Assembly (NCBI GenBank): GCA_018607905.1
Contig: JABBAP010000017.1
Span: 7,891 to 68,433 of the forward strand
Source: Paracoccaceae bacterium
Lineage (GTDB): Bacteria > Pseudomonadota > Alphaproteobacteria > Rhodobacterales > Rhodobacteraceae
Length of the DNA: 60,543 nucleotides
Direction: 5' to 3'
Both the position numbers and the translations under genes were made by a program. Every line of letters starts with the position of its first letter. Position 1 is the first letter of the stretch. Positions 25,095-35,104 of the stretch are shown in pieces. The notes beneath the pieces were generated by a model. That model had not been told where the DNA came from. It ran no database searches and was given only the letters and a program-made list of their open reading frames with translations.

Positions 25095-27317
25095 TTAATA
25101 GAACGTCTGCGGATCGATATCTATGCTGATACGCAGGTTGTTGGGCGGCTTGATGCTTGCATACCACGCCGCCAGCGCAGGCTGCATCACCACACCTTTG
25201 GCCGCCTTCACCAATATCCGCACACGATGACGCCCGCGCACCCGCGCAATCGGTGCTGGCGCAGGCCCAAAAATCTCGGCATTGATGCGGTGTAACGGCT
25301 CCGCATTGCGCACCATGTATTGCGCCACATCAAACACTTGCGCCAGATCAGGCCCGCTGACAACGACCCCCGCCATACGCCCATAGGGTGGCACGCCCGC
25401 CATCTCCCGTTGCGCCGCTTCCGCTGCCCAAAACTCTTCCTCTTCACCAGATAGGATCGCTAGAATCACAGGATGTTCTGGCTGCAATGTCTGAATATAC
25501 GCCGTGCCCTTTTTATCGGCCCGCCCCGCTCGCCCTGCCACCTGACGGATCAACTGAAACGTCCGCTCGGCCGCGCGTAAATCACTGCCTTGCAGCCCCA
25601 AATCCGCATCAATCACGCCAACACAAGTCAACAAGGGGAAGTTATGCCCCTTCGCCACCAACTGTGTCCCGATGATGATATCCGCTTCTCCATCCGCAAT
25701 CGACCTGATCCGCTCTTTCAAACTGCGCGCCGACAGATGCATGTCGCTCGACAAAACGGAAATCTTCGCGCCCTCAAACCGCGCCTCGGCTTCCTCAGCC
25801 AACCGTTCAACACCTGGCCCGACCGCCGCCAACTTGCCCTCAACCTCACAGCTTGGGCATTTCTGGGGCATCGGCTTTGTCTCGCCGCACTGGTGGCACA
25901 TCAAACGGCCCTGAAACCGATGCTCAACCATCCGCGCATCACAGTCATCACAGCCAATCTGAAACCCACAGGCCCGACACACCGTCACTGGCGCATAGCC
26001 TCGGCGATTCAAAAACAGCAAAGACTGCTCTCCGCGATCAAGACGCGCAAACACCTCTCGCGCCAACGTGTCCGATATCCAGCGACCGGGCGATAACTCA
26101 TCCCCGCGCAGATCAATCGGCTTCATCTCTGGCAATTCTGCCGCCCCAAACCGCTGCGCCAAATCATGGCGCTCGTACTTCCCCGCCTTGGCATTTGCCC
26201 AGCTTTCCAACGACGGCGTCGCGCTTGCCAACACAACCGACGCACCACAAATCGACGCCCGCATCACCGCCATATCCCGCGCGTTATACAACACCCCGTC
26301 TTCTTGTTTGTAAGACGGGTCATGTTCTTCATCGACAACAATCAACCCAAGATTTTGGAACGGCAAATACAGCGACGATCGCGCCCCAACCACCAATTGC
26401 GCCTTGTTTTCACCGACCATGCGCCAACAGCGCCGCCGCTCGGTTACTGTCACACCCGAATGCCACTCCGCTGGGCGCGCGCCGAACCGTTCTTCGACGC
26501 GGTCGAGAAATTCCACCGTGAGCGCGATCTCTGGCAGCAACACCAACGCTTGCCGCCCCTGCGCCAAACACTCTGCCACGGCCTCCAGATACACCTCGGT
26601 TTTGCCCGATCCCGTCACACCTTTCAGCAACACGGTTGAGTATTTTTGCGTGCCAACCTTACCGCGTAAAATCCCAGAAACCCGCGCCTGATCCTCCGTC
26701 AGCGCCTTACCGTCCATGCTCGCATCCAAAAACGGATAGGCCACATCGCGCGGGGTTTCGTATTCCACCAACACGTTTTGCTTCATCAGCCCCTTCACCA
26801 CGGATGAAGTCACGCCCGCCAGCTGCGCCAACTCAGACGCGGTAAACCGCATTCCGCCATGATCTTCCATAACGCCAATCACCTTTTCACGCGCTGGCGT
26901 CATGCGATCCGGTTCTTTGTCCCCCAACCCGTAAATTTTGCGCATCCCAGGTGGATCGGTCAGACCCGGCGCACGGGTCGCCAACCGCAACATTTGCGAC
27001 ATCGGGGTCAACGTGTAATCCCCGACCTTGCGCAGAAAAATCTGCATTTCTTCGCGCATGGCTGGCACATCAATCACACTGATAATCGCGCGGATTTTCT
27101 TGGGATCGTAGCCCCCCTGCCCCTTGCCCCAAACCACGCCAATCACTTTGCGCGGCCCCAGCGGAACCTCGACAAATGCACCCTGAAACACACCACCCGC
27201 AGGCGCTTTGTAATCCAGAAATCGGTCGAGCGGCTGCGTCGTTAAAACAGCAACCAACTGGCCAGCCTCAAAATGGCTCTGATCGGGGAAGCTAGGCACG
27301 ATAAGCGGGGTTCTCAT
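25095..27317 (-). CDS. priA: Primosomal replication restart helicase PriA
   Basis: 740 aa from ATG 27317. N-terminal 3'-DNA-binding domain (LVAVLTTQPLDRFLDYKAP), helicase domain with Walker A GVTGSGKTEVY and box II VVDEEHD, a zinc-binding cluster (CRACGFQIGCDDCD, then CHQCG and CPSC), and C-terminal helicase lobe. Restarts stalled forks by loading the replisome. A longer frame to 27437 runs through the divergent transaldolase promoter region and is not conserved-looking, so the internal ATG was chosen. Confidence 0.95.
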   Translation of the reverse strand: MRTPLIVPSFPDQSHFEAGQLVAVLTTQPLDRFLDYKAPAGGVFQGAFVEVPLGPRKVIGVVWGKGQGGYDPKKIRAIISVIDVPAMREEMQIFLRKVGDYTLTPMSQMLRLATRAPGLTDPPGMRKIYGLGDKEPDRMTPAREKVIGVMEDHGGMRFTASELAQLAGVTSSVVKGLMKQNVLVEYETPRDVAYPFLDASMDGKALTEDQARVSGILRGKVGTQKYSTVLLKGVTGSGKTEVYLEAVAECLAQGRQALVLLPEIALTVEFLDRVEERFGARPAEWHSGVTVTERRRCWRMVGENKAQLVVGARSSLYLPFQNLGLIVVDEEHDPSYKQEDGVLYNARDMAVMRASICGASVVLASATPSLESWANAKAGKYERHDLAQRFGAAELPEMKPIDLRGDELSPGRWISDTLAREVFARLDRGEQSLLFLNRRGYAPVTVCRACGFQIGCDDCDARMVEHRFQGRLMCHQCGETKPMPQKCPSCEVEGKLAAVGPGVERLAEEAEARFEGAKISVLSSDMHLSARSLKERIRSIADGEADIIIGTQLVAKGHNFPLLTCVGVIDADLGLQGSDLRAAERTFQLIRQVAGRAGRADKKGTAYIQTLQPEHPVILAILSGEEEEFWAAEAAQREMAGVPPYGRMAGVVVSGPDLAQVFDVAQYMVRNAEPLHRINAEIFGPAPAPIARVRGRHRVRILVKAAKGVVMQPALAAWYASIKPPNNLRISIDIDPQTFY

Positions 27318-27400
27318 TTCAGACGCGTTGCGATAAACCCCAACATGACACTCGCGCGACCCACGCGCAAGAAACCAACTAAAGCCAAGGGGCCAAAGAG

Positions 27401-28054
27401 ATGAAATTTTTCGTTGATACAGCAGACGTAGACGCAATCGCAGAACTGAACGACCTTGGGTTCGTTGACGGGGTCACAACAAACCCCTCCCTGATCATGA
27501 AATCAGGCCGTGATATCCTCGAAGTCACCAAAGAAATCTGCGCAATGGTCGATGGCCCTGTTTCCGCCGAAGTTGTGGCGTTGGAATACGACGAAATGAT
27601 CAAAGAGGGCCGCAAACTGGCCAAGATCGCCGAAAACATCGCCGTAAAAGTGCCCCTTACGTGGGACGGCCTCAAAACCTGTAAGACCCTGTCTTCTGAA
27701 GGCACAATGGTCAACGTCACCCTCTGTTTCTCTGCTAACCAAGCCCTTTTGGCTGCCAAAGCAGGCGCGACGTTCATCTCTCCGTTCATCGGTCGCCTTG
27801 ACGATATCAACATCGACGGTCTGGAATTGATCGAAGATATCCGCACCATTTACGACAACTTCGCCTATGAAACTGAAATCCTCGCGGCCTCTATTCGCAC
27901 CGTGAACCACGTCTCTGATTGTGCTAAAATTGGCGCAGATGTGATCACTGCGCCACCGAATGTGTTGCAAAACCTTGCAAAACACCCGCTGACAGACCAA
28001 GGATTGGCTGCATTCATGAAGGATTGGGCAAAGACAGGACAAAAGATCCTGTAA
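27401..28054 (+). CDS. tal: Transaldolase, small (TalC/FSA-like) subfamily
   Basis: 217 aa, the short subfamily shared by transaldolase and fructose-6-phosphate aldolase. Schiff-base lysine K83 in [16 protein letters not shown] loop at 26-30. The residue that discriminates the two activities is Phe129 ([10 protein letters not shown]), as in transaldolases, where fructose-6-phosphate aldolase has Tyr, so a pentose-phosphate transaldolase is more likely. Divergent from priA with an 83-bp promoter region. Confidence 0.9.
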   Translation: MKFFVDTADVDAIAELNDLGFVDGVTTNPSLIMKSGRDILEVTKEICAMVDGPVSAEVVALEYDEMIKEGRKLAKIAENIAVKVPLTWDGLKTCKTLSSEGTMVNVTLCFSANQALLAAKAGATFISPFIGRLDDINIDGLELIEDIRTIYDNFAYETEILAASIRTVNHVSDCAKIGADVITAPPNVLQNLAKHPLTDQGLAAFMKDWAKTGQKIL

Positions 28055-28079
28055 CGCCCAGAGTATCGAGGCGTAGTGT

Positions 28080-28796
28080 ATGACTGAGCAGGCGAAACCG
28101 CAGGACGCGGTGCGAAAACAGATTCTCCAAGACCCAAATCAGGTTCTAGAAGACCACGACATTATGCGCGCGCTGATTTCAGCTGATGAAGTCGCGCGCG
28201 GCAAAAACGTGGTCGATCTGCGCACCATCGCGCTTGAACGGCTCGAAGGGCGGCTTGACCGCCTAGAAGACACGCATCGCCACGTCATCGCTGCAGCCTA
28301 TGATAATCTGGCCAGCACGAACCAAATTCACCGTGCAACCCTTGCGATCCTTGAACCCCATTCCTTTGCGGAATTCCTCGACCTGCTGAAAGGCGAGTTG
28401 GGAAAAATCCTGAACGTGGCCTCTGCCCGCTTGGTATTAGAAAGCCCTGCCGCGACCCCAGAAATGGAAGACCAGCTGCAAAAAGAATTTGGCAGCGGAG
28501 TGTGTTTTTGCGCGCCCGGTGCGGTGACCGAATACATCACCCGTGGCCGCTCCGCGACCGTGCGCCCCGTAACACTTCGCGCGATCCATGATGCCGACCC
28601 AATCTTGTTTGGCGATGCCTCCGATAAGGTCACCTCCGAAGCCCTGCTTCGTCTCGATCTTGGCAAAGGCAATCTGCCCGCCATGTTGGTGCTCGGCTCG
28701 TCCTACACCGATCAATTCACCCCACAAAAGGGCGCAGATTTGCTGGTCTTTTTCGCCAGCGCATTTGAACGTGTACTGCGCCGCTGGTTAAACTGA
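28080..28796 (+). CDS. DUF484 family protein (GAF-like)
   Basis: 238 aa. N-terminal helical/coiled region (EDHDIMRALISADEV to about 90) and a GAF-like C-terminal domain (LDLLKGELGKILNVASARLVL onward). DUF484 genes are habitually next to xerC; here the stop is 1 nt before the xerC GTG, giving one transcript. Molecular role unknown, possibly a regulator of XerC expression or activity (inference from context). Confidence 0.9.
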   Translation: MTEQAKPQDAVRKQILQDPNQVLEDHDIMRALISADEVARGKNVVDLRTIALERLEGRLDRLEDTHRHVIAAAYDNLASTNQIHRATLAILEPHSFAEFLDLLKGELGKILNVASARLVLESPAATPEMEDQLQKEFGSGVCFCAPGAVTEYITRGRSATVRPVTLRAIHDADPILFGDASDKVTSEALLRLDLGKGNLPAMLVLGSSYTDQFTPQKGADLLVFFASAFERVLRRWLN

Positions 28797-28797
28797 G

Positions 28798-29718
28798 GTG
28801 TCGGCCGCGACGGGCGCATTCGATCTTCTCCAGCGGTGGCTTGCCAGCATCGCCGCGCTGCAAGGTGCCTCGGAAAAAACGATCGAGGCGTATCAGCGCG
28901 ATGTCGCAGGTTTTATCGGCTTTCAGAGCAATCATTTCGGCGGCGATTTTGGCAAAACCAAACTTGGCCAGCTGAAAATCACCGACATGCGCGCGTGGAT
29001 GGCGTCTGAGCGGCGGCGCGGTGTTGGCCCACGATCCCTTGCCCGTGAACTCTCTGCCGTGAAATCGTTCTTTCGTTGGCTCGGCGAAGCCGAAGGGATC
29101 GAGGTCACCGCCCCCCTCGCGACCCGCGCGCCAAAATTCAAACCGCAACTCCCGCGTCCAATGGCCAGCGATCAAGCAAAATCCATGATCAACACGGTCG
29201 AATTTCAAACAATGGACGGCTGGACAGGCGCACGCGACACGGCGGTCATCACACTCCTTTACGGCTGCGGCTTGCGGATATCCGAGGCCCTTGGCCTCAA
29301 CCGCGACGCCGCACCCCTTGGGGAAACACTGCGCATTCGCGGCAAAGGCGACAAGGATCGCATCGTCCCCGTTTTGCCCGCTGCACGGCGCGCAATTGAC
29401 GAATATTTACAGGTCTGCCCCTACCCGCTCGACGCGGAACACCCGCTGTTTATCGGCAAACGCGGCAAACGGCTGAACCCAAGGCATATCCAAAAGGTCA
29501 TGGAACAAACCCGCATGCAATTGGGCCTGCCCGCCACCGCAACCCCGCACGCCATGCGCCATTCCTTTGCAACACATCTGTTAGAGGCAGGCGGCGATCT
29601 GCGTGCAATCCAAGAATTGCTCGGCCACGCCTCGCTCTCTACCACCCAAGCCTACACCGCGCTCGATCAAGCCCACTTGATGGAAGTTTACAAAAAAGCC
29701 CATCCAAAGGGCGCTTAA
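28798..29718 (+). CDS. xerC: Site-specific tyrosine recombinase XerC
   Basis: 306 aa. SAM-like N-terminal domain (1-100) and catalytic domain with R160 (GCGLRISEAL), K184, H251 and R254 (HAMRHSF), H277 (LGHASLSTTQ) and nucleophile Y286. Resolves chromosome dimers at dif with XerD and FtsK. Starts at GTG right after DUF484. The conserved DUF484 linkage and lack of phage genes argue that this is the housekeeping recombinase, not a phage integrase. Confidence 0.94.
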   Translation: MSAATGAFDLLQRWLASIAALQGASEKTIEAYQRDVAGFIGFQSNHFGGDFGKTKLGQLKITDMRAWMASERRRGVGPRSLARELSAVKSFFRWLGEAEGIEVTAPLATRAPKFKPQLPRPMASDQAKSMINTVEFQTMDGWTGARDTAVITLLYGCGLRISEALGLNRDAAPLGETLRIRGKGDKDRIVPVLPAARRAIDEYLQVCPYPLDAEHPLFIGKRGKRLNPRHIQKVMEQTRMQLGLPATATPHAMRHSFATHLLEAGGDLRAIQELLGHASLSTTQAYTALDQAHLMEVYKKAHPKGA

Positions 29719-29838
29719 AGCGCTTCTAGAGGCGCGTGCTTTCAGCCATGATTGCAACCTTGGCGAACCGACACTCATAATAGTTACAACCAACCGTTTT
29801 TTGGTCGCAATTTACGCCAAATGGGATATGAAGGCCAA

Positions 29839-30537
29839 ATGTCACTTCGAATAAAAGCACTATCCGTCCATCTTTTAACCGCCACTGGCGCGGTTTTCGC
29901 AATGCTGGCCATGTTGGCCGCCGTAGATGCGAAATGGGATCTAATGTATTTCTGGCTTGTCGTCGCGTTCTTCGTGGACGGCATTGATGGCCCCTTGGCC
30001 CGCAAATACGACGTGAAAACCAATGCCCCTGAATACGACGGCGTGCTGCTCGATTTGATCATCGACTATCTGACCTACGTGTTTATCCCCGCCTTCGCTT
30101 TGTTCAAAAGCGGCCTTTTGCCGGATTGGACAGGCTGGATTTGTATCATGGTCATTACCTTTGCATCAGCGATGTATTTTGCCGACAATGGCATGAAAAC
30201 CAAAGACAACAGCTTTGCAGGATTTCCCGGCTGCTGGAACATGGTCATCCTTGTGATATTTGCCACAGAACCCAACTTTTGGATTATCCTAATCGTTGTG
30301 GTTTTATGTGCTGTGGCGATGTTCACACCGCTGAAATTCATCCACCCTGTGCGCACAGAACGCTGGCGTTGGTTCAGCCTCCCAATTGCGATTTTATGGA
30401 CAGGCCTTGCTTGCGTTTCGGCCCTTGCGGATTTCCACGCAGGCCCGATTGTCACCACAGTCCTCGGCCTAACTAGCATCTACTTGCTCGGCGTTGGCAT
30501 TGTTCAGGAATTGATCCCTGAACGCGCTAAATCCTAA
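29839..30537 (+). CDS. pcs: Phosphatidylcholine synthase
   Basis: 232 aa integral membrane enzyme that condenses CDP-diacylglycerol with choline. The CDP-alcohol phosphotransferase motif is present in the Pcs form, DG-x2-AR-x12-G-x3-D-x3-D (D50, G51, A54, R55, G68, D72, D76), followed by several membrane helices. Start at ATG 29839 with AAGG just upstream; the frame extends to 29752 without good signals. Its 3' end overlaps the EamA gene by 11 nt, tail to tail. Confidence 0.92.
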   Translation: MSLRIKALSVHLLTATGAVFAMLAMLAAVDAKWDLMYFWLVVAFFVDGIDGPLARKYDVKTNAPEYDGVLLDLIIDYLTYVFIPAFALFKSGLLPDWTGWICIMVITFASAMYFADNGMKTKDNSFAGFPGCWNMVILVIFATEPNFWIILIVVVLCAVAMFTPLKFIHPVRTERWRWFSLPIAILWTGLACVSALADFHAGPIVTTVLGLTSIYLLGVGIVQELIPERAKS

Positions 30538-31363
30538 TTGCGATCACACCTGCAACGATCACTAACGCGGCGATTAACTTGCCCGTGTCTGCTTTGTCTT
30601 TGAAAAACAAAACGCCAATAAAAACTGCAAACAGAACGGATACTTCGCGCAGCGCCGTCACCAGCGCAATCGGTGCAATGGTCATGGCCCAAACCGCGAT
30701 CCAATAGGCCCCAACCGAAAACGCTCCTGCGATCATCCCCAGCGTCCAAATTCGCGTGGATTTTGGCAAAACCGCGCGCCCCCGCAGCGCCAAACCACCC
30801 GCCGTAAACAAAAAAGCATCCAAGAAGAACAACCAACCGACATATCCCGACGCACTGCCAGAGGCCCGCGCACCCAACCCATCAAACAGCGAATACCCCG
30901 CCGTCCCGACCGCTGCCAACAACGCATAAGGGATCAACGCGCGTTCTTCGCCGTGGGCAAACACACCCCGCGCCATCAACACAATGCCCAATCCGACCAG
31001 CAAAATTCCGAAAATCTGCGATCCCGTCACCACATCGCTCAGGATCATCAGGCTCACTACCAACACGATCATCGGCGCAGTGCCTCGCGCAATCGGATAG
31101 ACACGGCTCAGATCACCGCGCGTGTACGCAATGGTCAGGAACGACTTGTAAATCAGGTGAAACAGCACCGACCCCGCCAACAACGGCCAGCTTTCCCGCG
31201 CTGGGATCGGAAACGCCGCGATCATCATCAGCCCGATCACACCATGGGCAATCGACAGCAACACCATGCCCTGAAACTTATCATCGCCAAACTTTACGAT
31301 GGCATTCCAGCTGGCATGCAACAGCGCGGCAAACAGAACAGCAGCAAAAACAAAAACGGACAT
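30527..31363 (-). CDS. EamA/DMT family transporter
   Basis: 278 aa with about ten membrane helices in two EamA repeats, the drug/metabolite transporter layout. The first repeat begins SVFVFAAVLFAALLHASWNA and the second has SVLFAVFIGVLFFKDK near the end. Substrate unknown. Starts 9 nt from the methyltransferase stop, probably the last gene of the leftward era operon. Confidence 0.88.
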   Translation of the reverse strand: MSVFVFAAVLFAALLHASWNAIVKFGDDKFQGMVLLSIAHGVIGLMMIAAFPIPARESWPLLAGSVLFHLIYKSFLTIAYTRGDLSRVYPIARGTAPMIVLVVSLMILSDVVTGSQIFGILLVGLGIVLMARGVFAHGEERALIPYALLAAVGTAGYSLFDGLGARASGSASGYVGWLFFLDAFLFTAGGLALRGRAVLPKSTRIWTLGMIAGAFSVGAYWIAVWAMTIAPIALVTALREVSVLFAVFIGVLFFKDKADTGKLIAALVIVAGVIAIRI

Positions 31364-31372
31364 GGGATAGCC

Positions 31373-31828
31373 TTATAAAAGCAGCGAATACGCCCCTTCG
31401 CCTTGCAGCAGTTTCACTTTCATCTCAACCCCACCATCGCCCGAAAACCCGCCAAGCCCATCAGCGCCAACAACACGGTGGCACGGAATAATCACAGGAA
31501 TCGGGTTGCTGCCACAGGCCTGCCCAACGGGTTGCGCCGGCACATCCAGCGCAGTTGCAATATCACCGTAGGTCAGGGTTTCACCACGCGGAATCGCCGA
31601 CATCGCAGCATAAACCTGTTGCTGAAACGGCGTGCCTTTGGGCGCAAGTGGCAGATCAAACCAGTCCAATTCACCGGCGAAATACGCCTCCAATTGCGCC
31701 AAACCGTCTTTTAAAACAGGACTGCGCAGGCCCTTATTCCAGCCGTCCCAAACCAGCTGCGTAATCGCGCCGTCTTCTTCAATCAGGCCCAAGACGCCCA
31801 CAGGTGTTTTGATTTTCGCAGCATTCAT
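31373..31828 (-). CDS. ogt: Methylated-DNA-protein cysteine methyltransferase
   Basis: 151 aa. Suicide repair of O6-alkylguanine: the acceptor Cys116 lies in IIPCHRVVG, and the helix-turn-helix recognition region (RGETLTYGDIATAL, with GSNPIP before the active site) is intact. Slightly short N-terminal domain, like Ogt rather than Ada. Located between DUF1491 and the EamA carrier on the same strand. Confidence 0.93.
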   Translation of the reverse strand: MNAAKIKTPVGVLGLIEEDGAITQLVWDGWNKGLRSPVLKDGLAQLEAYFAGELDWFDLPLAPKGTPFQQQVYAAMSAIPRGETLTYGDIATALDVPAQPVGQACGSNPIPVIIPCHRVVGADGLGGFSGDGGVEMKVKLLQGEGAYSLLL

Positions 31829-31869
31829 GCCAATAGAATGCGCCCTTCACATCGAAATGCAAAGCCCTG

Positions 31870-31904
31870 TTTCTTTTGTCTGAAAAATACTCGCGCCGCA
31901 GGCA
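31870..31904 (-). repeat. Conserved intergenic motif downstream of DUF1491
   Basis: Reading leftward: ATGCCTGCGGCGCGAGTATT then TTTCAGACAAAAGAAAC. Very similar to the copy after fmt (50843-50809). The GCCT-CGGCG core can form a small hairpin followed by TATTTT. Confidence 0.5.
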
Positions 31905-31911
31905 TCTAAAC

Positions 31912-32238
31912 CTAATCGCGCAACCCGTCTTCATCTAGCAAATGCCGCCCAGCCCGATCTTCGACCTCAATCACCCACAGATCGGGATCAAAGGAGCGCT
32001 GCCGCGCAACCGCCTCGTCAACACCGCGCTCTTCGCCCTCACTCAGGGTAACCCAAACACGGTTCCCATCCAGATCGTAAGACCGTTGAAACAACCTAGC
32101 CGTCCCGTTCAGTGGCGCTTGTTTTACCAAAACCGCCCCCGCCGTAACATCGCCTTTGGCGGTTACAAATGCTGGAATATCGTTCAACGACAACCGCCGT
32201 AAATAGGCCTGAACCCAAAACTCAGTTGTCAGCCGCAT
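31912..32238 (-). CDS. DUF1491 family protein
   Basis: 108 aa soluble protein of the alphaproteobacterial DUF1491 family: TEFWVQAYLRRL at the N-terminus and ARQRSFDPDLWVIEVEDRAGRHLLDE at the C-terminus (about 80-105). Function unknown. Overlaps the era stop by one nucleotide (TGATG), hence co-translated with era. Confidence 0.88.
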   Translation of the reverse strand: MRLTTEFWVQAYLRRLSLNDIPAFVTAKGDVTAGAVLVKQAPLNGTARLFQRSYDLDGNRVWVTLSEGEERGVDEAVARQRSFDPDLWVIEVEDRAGRHLLDEDGLRD

Positions 32239-33152
32239 CAGCTTTTGGTGTCTTTGAAATCGAGCCCCATTTCAGTGAACCGCTCGGCCTCATTTTCCCA
32301 TTTCGGGCGCACTTTCACTTGCAAGAACAGATGCACTTCAACGCCCATCAGCTCTTTCAACTCGGCACGCGCCGCCATGCTTACGGATTTAATCGTTTCG
32401 CCTTTGGGCCCAACCGTGATCCCTTTGTGCCCGTCGCGGGTCACATAAATTACCTGATCAATCCGCACTGATCCGTCTTCTTTCTGCTCCCAGCCTTCGG
32501 TTTCTACCGTCAGGAAATAGGGCAGTTCTTGGTGTAATCGCAGCATCAGTTTTTCGCGCGTTGTTTCTGACGCAATCAACTTTAACGGCACATCTGCGAT
32601 CTGATCATCAGGGTACAACCACGGCCCTTCAGGCACCATTTTCGCCAGATACGACATCAGGTCTTTAACTCCGTGACCTTTCTCAGCGGAAATCATGAAC
32701 ACCTCGTCAAACGGATAGGCATTGGACAATTCTTGCGTCAACGCCAGCAAACGATCCGATTTCACTTTGTCGATCTTGTTAATCGCCAGCAAAACCTTGG
32801 CGTCTTTATTCACCTTTTTGTCCAGCTCTTCCAAAATCATCTTCACGCCGGGGCTGACACCGCGATGCGCTTCAACCAGCAGAACCGTGATATCCGCGTC
32901 CCCCGCACCAGCCCATGCCGCCGCCACCATCGCGCGATCCAAATTGCGCCGCGTGCGAAATAATCCAGGCGTATCCACAAACACCAATTGGCTTTGTTCG
33001 TGCTGCGCAATGCCGCGAATACGGGCGCGCGTCGTCTGAACTTTGTGTGTGACGATCGAAACCTTCGCCCCCACCAATTTGTTCATCAACGTGGATTTCC
33101 CCGCGTTTGGTTCGCCAATCAGCGCCACAAAACCTGCCCGAGTATCAGCCAT
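32238..33152 (-). CDS. era: Ribosome-assembly GTPase Era
   Basis: 304 aa. G1 GEPNAGKST (13-21), G3 DTPG, G4 NKID and a C-terminal KH domain with [15 protein letters not shown]. Binds the 3' end of 16S rRNA during 30S maturation. ATG at 33152 overlaps the rnc stop by 8 nt; the longer frame is rnc sequence in another phase. Member of the lepB-rnc-era unit. Confidence 0.96.
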   Translation of the reverse strand: MADTRAGFVALIGEPNAGKSTLMNKLVGAKVSIVTHKVQTTRARIRGIAQHEQSQLVFVDTPGLFRTRRNLDRAMVAAAWAGAGDADITVLLVEAHRGVSPGVKMILEELDKKVNKDAKVLLAINKIDKVKSDRLLALTQELSNAYPFDEVFMISAEKGHGVKDLMSYLAKMVPEGPWLYPDDQIADVPLKLIASETTREKLMLRLHQELPYFLTVETEGWEQKEDGSVRIDQVIYVTRDGHKGITVGPKGETIKSVSMAARAELKELMGVEVHLFLQVKVRPKWENEAERFTEMGLDFKDTKS

Positions 33153-33834
33153 TTTCAGTCTCCAATTGCGCCAGAACAGCCTTCGCCGCCGCTTGCTGCG
33201 CATTCCGTTTGCTTTCCGCCGAACCTGATCCGCTGATCCCGTTCGAAAGTTGTGCTTCTATTTCAAAAATCAGTGCGTGGTCAGGGCCAGAACGGCCCAC
33301 TTCCACGTATTTTGGCGGGTTCATGGCACGCGCCTGCGCCCATTCCTGCAAGGTTGTTTTTGCATCCCGCGCATCGTCTTTGGCCGCATCAATTCGGCTG
33401 TCCCACAACCGCAAAATCATGGCGCGCGACACCGCGAAACCCGCATCGCGGTACACCGCCGCAATCACCGCTTCCATCGCATCCGCCAAAATCGCTTGTT
33501 TGCGACGTCCGCCCGATATCATCTCGGATCGGCCCATTTTCAACGCCGCACCCAAATCCAGTTCGCGTGCAATATCCGCGCAGGTTTCTTTGCGCACCAG
33601 CGCGTTAAACCGTGGGGCCATCTGGCCCTCTGATGCGCTTGGATCACGATCCGACAGCGCCTCTGCGATGACCAAACCCAAAACGCGGTCGCCCAAAAAC
33701 TCCAACCGCTGATTGTCACTGCGCGTGGTAGATGACAGCGATGAATGTGTCACCGCTTGGATCAGGAATTCTGGCTCTGCGAAATCATGCCCTAGCCGAG
33801 CACTAAATTCACGAAGCTCGGCAGCCAGCTTCAA
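33145..33834 (-). CDS. rnc: Ribonuclease III
   Basis: 229 aa. RNase III domain with the signature [18 protein letters not shown] (about 43-60) and the downstream metal-binding acidic residues in [14 protein letters not shown], then a C-terminal double-stranded-RNA-binding domain. Processes rRNA precursors and structured mRNAs. Starts in the lepB stop (ATGA) and overlaps era by 8 nt. Confidence 0.96.
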   Translation of the reverse strand: MKLAAELREFSARLGHDFAEPEFLIQAVTHSSLSSTTRSDNQRLEFLGDRVLGLVIAEALSDRDPSASEGQMAPRFNALVRKETCADIARELDLGAALKMGRSEMISGGRRKQAILADAMEAVIAAVYRDAGFAVSRAMILRLWDSRIDAAKDDARDAKTTLQEWAQARAMNPPKYVEVGRSGPDHALIFEIEAQLSNGISGSGSAESKRNAQQAAAKAVLAQLETENG

Positions 33835-34637
33835 TTCAGGCTCTTGAAAAAGCGATCACCGCGCCACGTCCAAAACGCTAGGATCGACGTACCCGCACTG
33901 GAAAAGATCACACTATCCGCACGCCCCACCAGATAGGACGCAGGCACAAAGCCGACACCATTTGGCTGGCGATAGCGGCTGTCCGTGGAATTATCGCGAT
34001 TGTCCCCCATGAAGAAATATTTCCCCGCAGGAACCGAAAACACAGGCGTGTTGTCGCCTTGGCCAAGACCGATATCCAACGTCTGAAAGGATTTCCCCTC
34101 AGGCAGCGTTTCGGTAAACAGCGCCTTGTTACACGCAGCGCCCTCGCCAACGGTGCCATTGCCACAGCGCGGTCGGTTGCGCATCGGGCCTTGGGGTTCA
34201 AACGTCTCGCTAAACACACCGTTTGCAACCCGTGGAACCGCAACACCGTTAATGCTCAAGACGCCGTCGTTCACTTGAATCTTGTCGCCCGGAAGGCCGA
34301 TCAAACGCTTAATGAAATCTGCTTCGCTGGAGGGATGTTTGAACACGATAATATCGCCGCGTTTTGGTTCGCCTTCCCAAACACGCCCGTCCCAGTCTTT
34401 GGCAAAGCCACAGAAATCCATGCCACGAATGGTCGGGCAAGACGCCCAGCTGTAGCCATAAGCATATTTATTCACGAACAGGAAATCGCCAATCAGCATG
34501 GTTGATTTCATCGAACCCGATGGAATCCAGAACGGCTGAAACAAGATGGTCCGAATGATGCCAGCGATGAACAAAGCCCAAAAAACGGTTTTGAACGTTT
34601 CTGCAATTGGACCTGATTTCTTTGTTTCTTCTGCCAT
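33831..34637 (-). CDS. lepB: Signal peptidase I
   Basis: 268 aa. One N-terminal membrane helix (about 17-33), catalytic Ser42 in [10 protein letters not shown] and Lys110 in [12 protein letters not shown], and the late box [11 protein letters not shown]. Cleaves Sec and Tat signal peptides at the periplasmic face. The insertion with cysteines around 57-66 and 135-150 is typical of alphaproteobacterial LepB. Part of acpS-lepB-rnc-era. Confidence 0.96.
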   Translation of the reverse strand: MAEETKKSGPIAETFKTVFWALFIAGIIRTILFQPFWIPSGSMKSTMLIGDFLFVNKYAYGYSWASCPTIRGMDFCGFAKDWDGRVWEGEPKRGDIIVFKHPSSEADFIKRLIGLPGDKIQVNDGVLSINGVAVPRVANGVFSETFEPQGPMRNRPRCGNGTVGEGAACNKALFTETLPEGKSFQTLDIGLGQGDNTPVFSVPAGKYFFMGDNRDNSTDSRYRQPNGVGFVPASYLVGRADSVIFSSAGTSILAFWTWRGDRFFKSLN

Positions 34638-34687
34638 AACTATCGCCTGTCTGTTTGCTCATCCGCTACATGGCCCCTGCACGGGGT

Positions 34688-35104
34688 TTAGTCAACCTGC
34701 GCCGCTGCCACAGGGCTGGCCTCAATCACCACAAACGCCTGCGCCCACGGGTGATCATCGGTCAATGAAACATGCACCACCGCCGCATGACCAGCAGGCG
34801 TCATCTCGGCCAACCGCTCTGCCGCCCAGCCCGTCAGTTTCATCACAGGCTGCCCCGTACGCAGGTTCGAAACAGACATATCTTTCCATGAAATCCCCAT
34901 CGCCAAACCAGTGCCGAGCGCCTTTGAACAGGCTTCCTTGGCGGCCCAGCGTTTGGCATAGGTTCCAGCCTCATCCTTGCGACGCGCAGCCTTGGCCTGT
35001 TCCACATCCGTAAAAACCCGATTGCGAAACCGATCGCCAAACCGTTCCAGCGTCCCTGCGATGCGTTCAATATTCGCTAGGTCAGTTCCAATGCCAAGGA
35101 TCAT
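34688..35104 (-). CDS. acpS: Holo-[acyl-carrier-protein] synthase
   Basis: 138 aa. Transfers phosphopantetheine to ACP. Mg-binding Asp in [12 protein letters not shown] (D8) and the [15 protein letters not shown] motif are intact. Starts in the stop of the LysE-type gene (ATGA overlap). In the usual order acpS follows pdxJ directly; here a transporter is inserted between them. Confidence 0.95.
   Translation of the reverse strand: MILGIGTDLANIERIAGTLERFGDRFRNRVFTDVEQAKAARRKDEAGTYAKRWAAKEACSKALGTGLAMGISWKDMSVSNLRTGQPVMKLTGWAAERLAEMTPAGHAAVVHVSLTDDHPWAQAFVVIEASPVAAAQVD

Noticed and set aside
28798-29718. Phage or island integrase
   Set aside because: XerC features and the DUF484 linkage indicate the chromosomal recombinase; no attachment repeats or phage genes.
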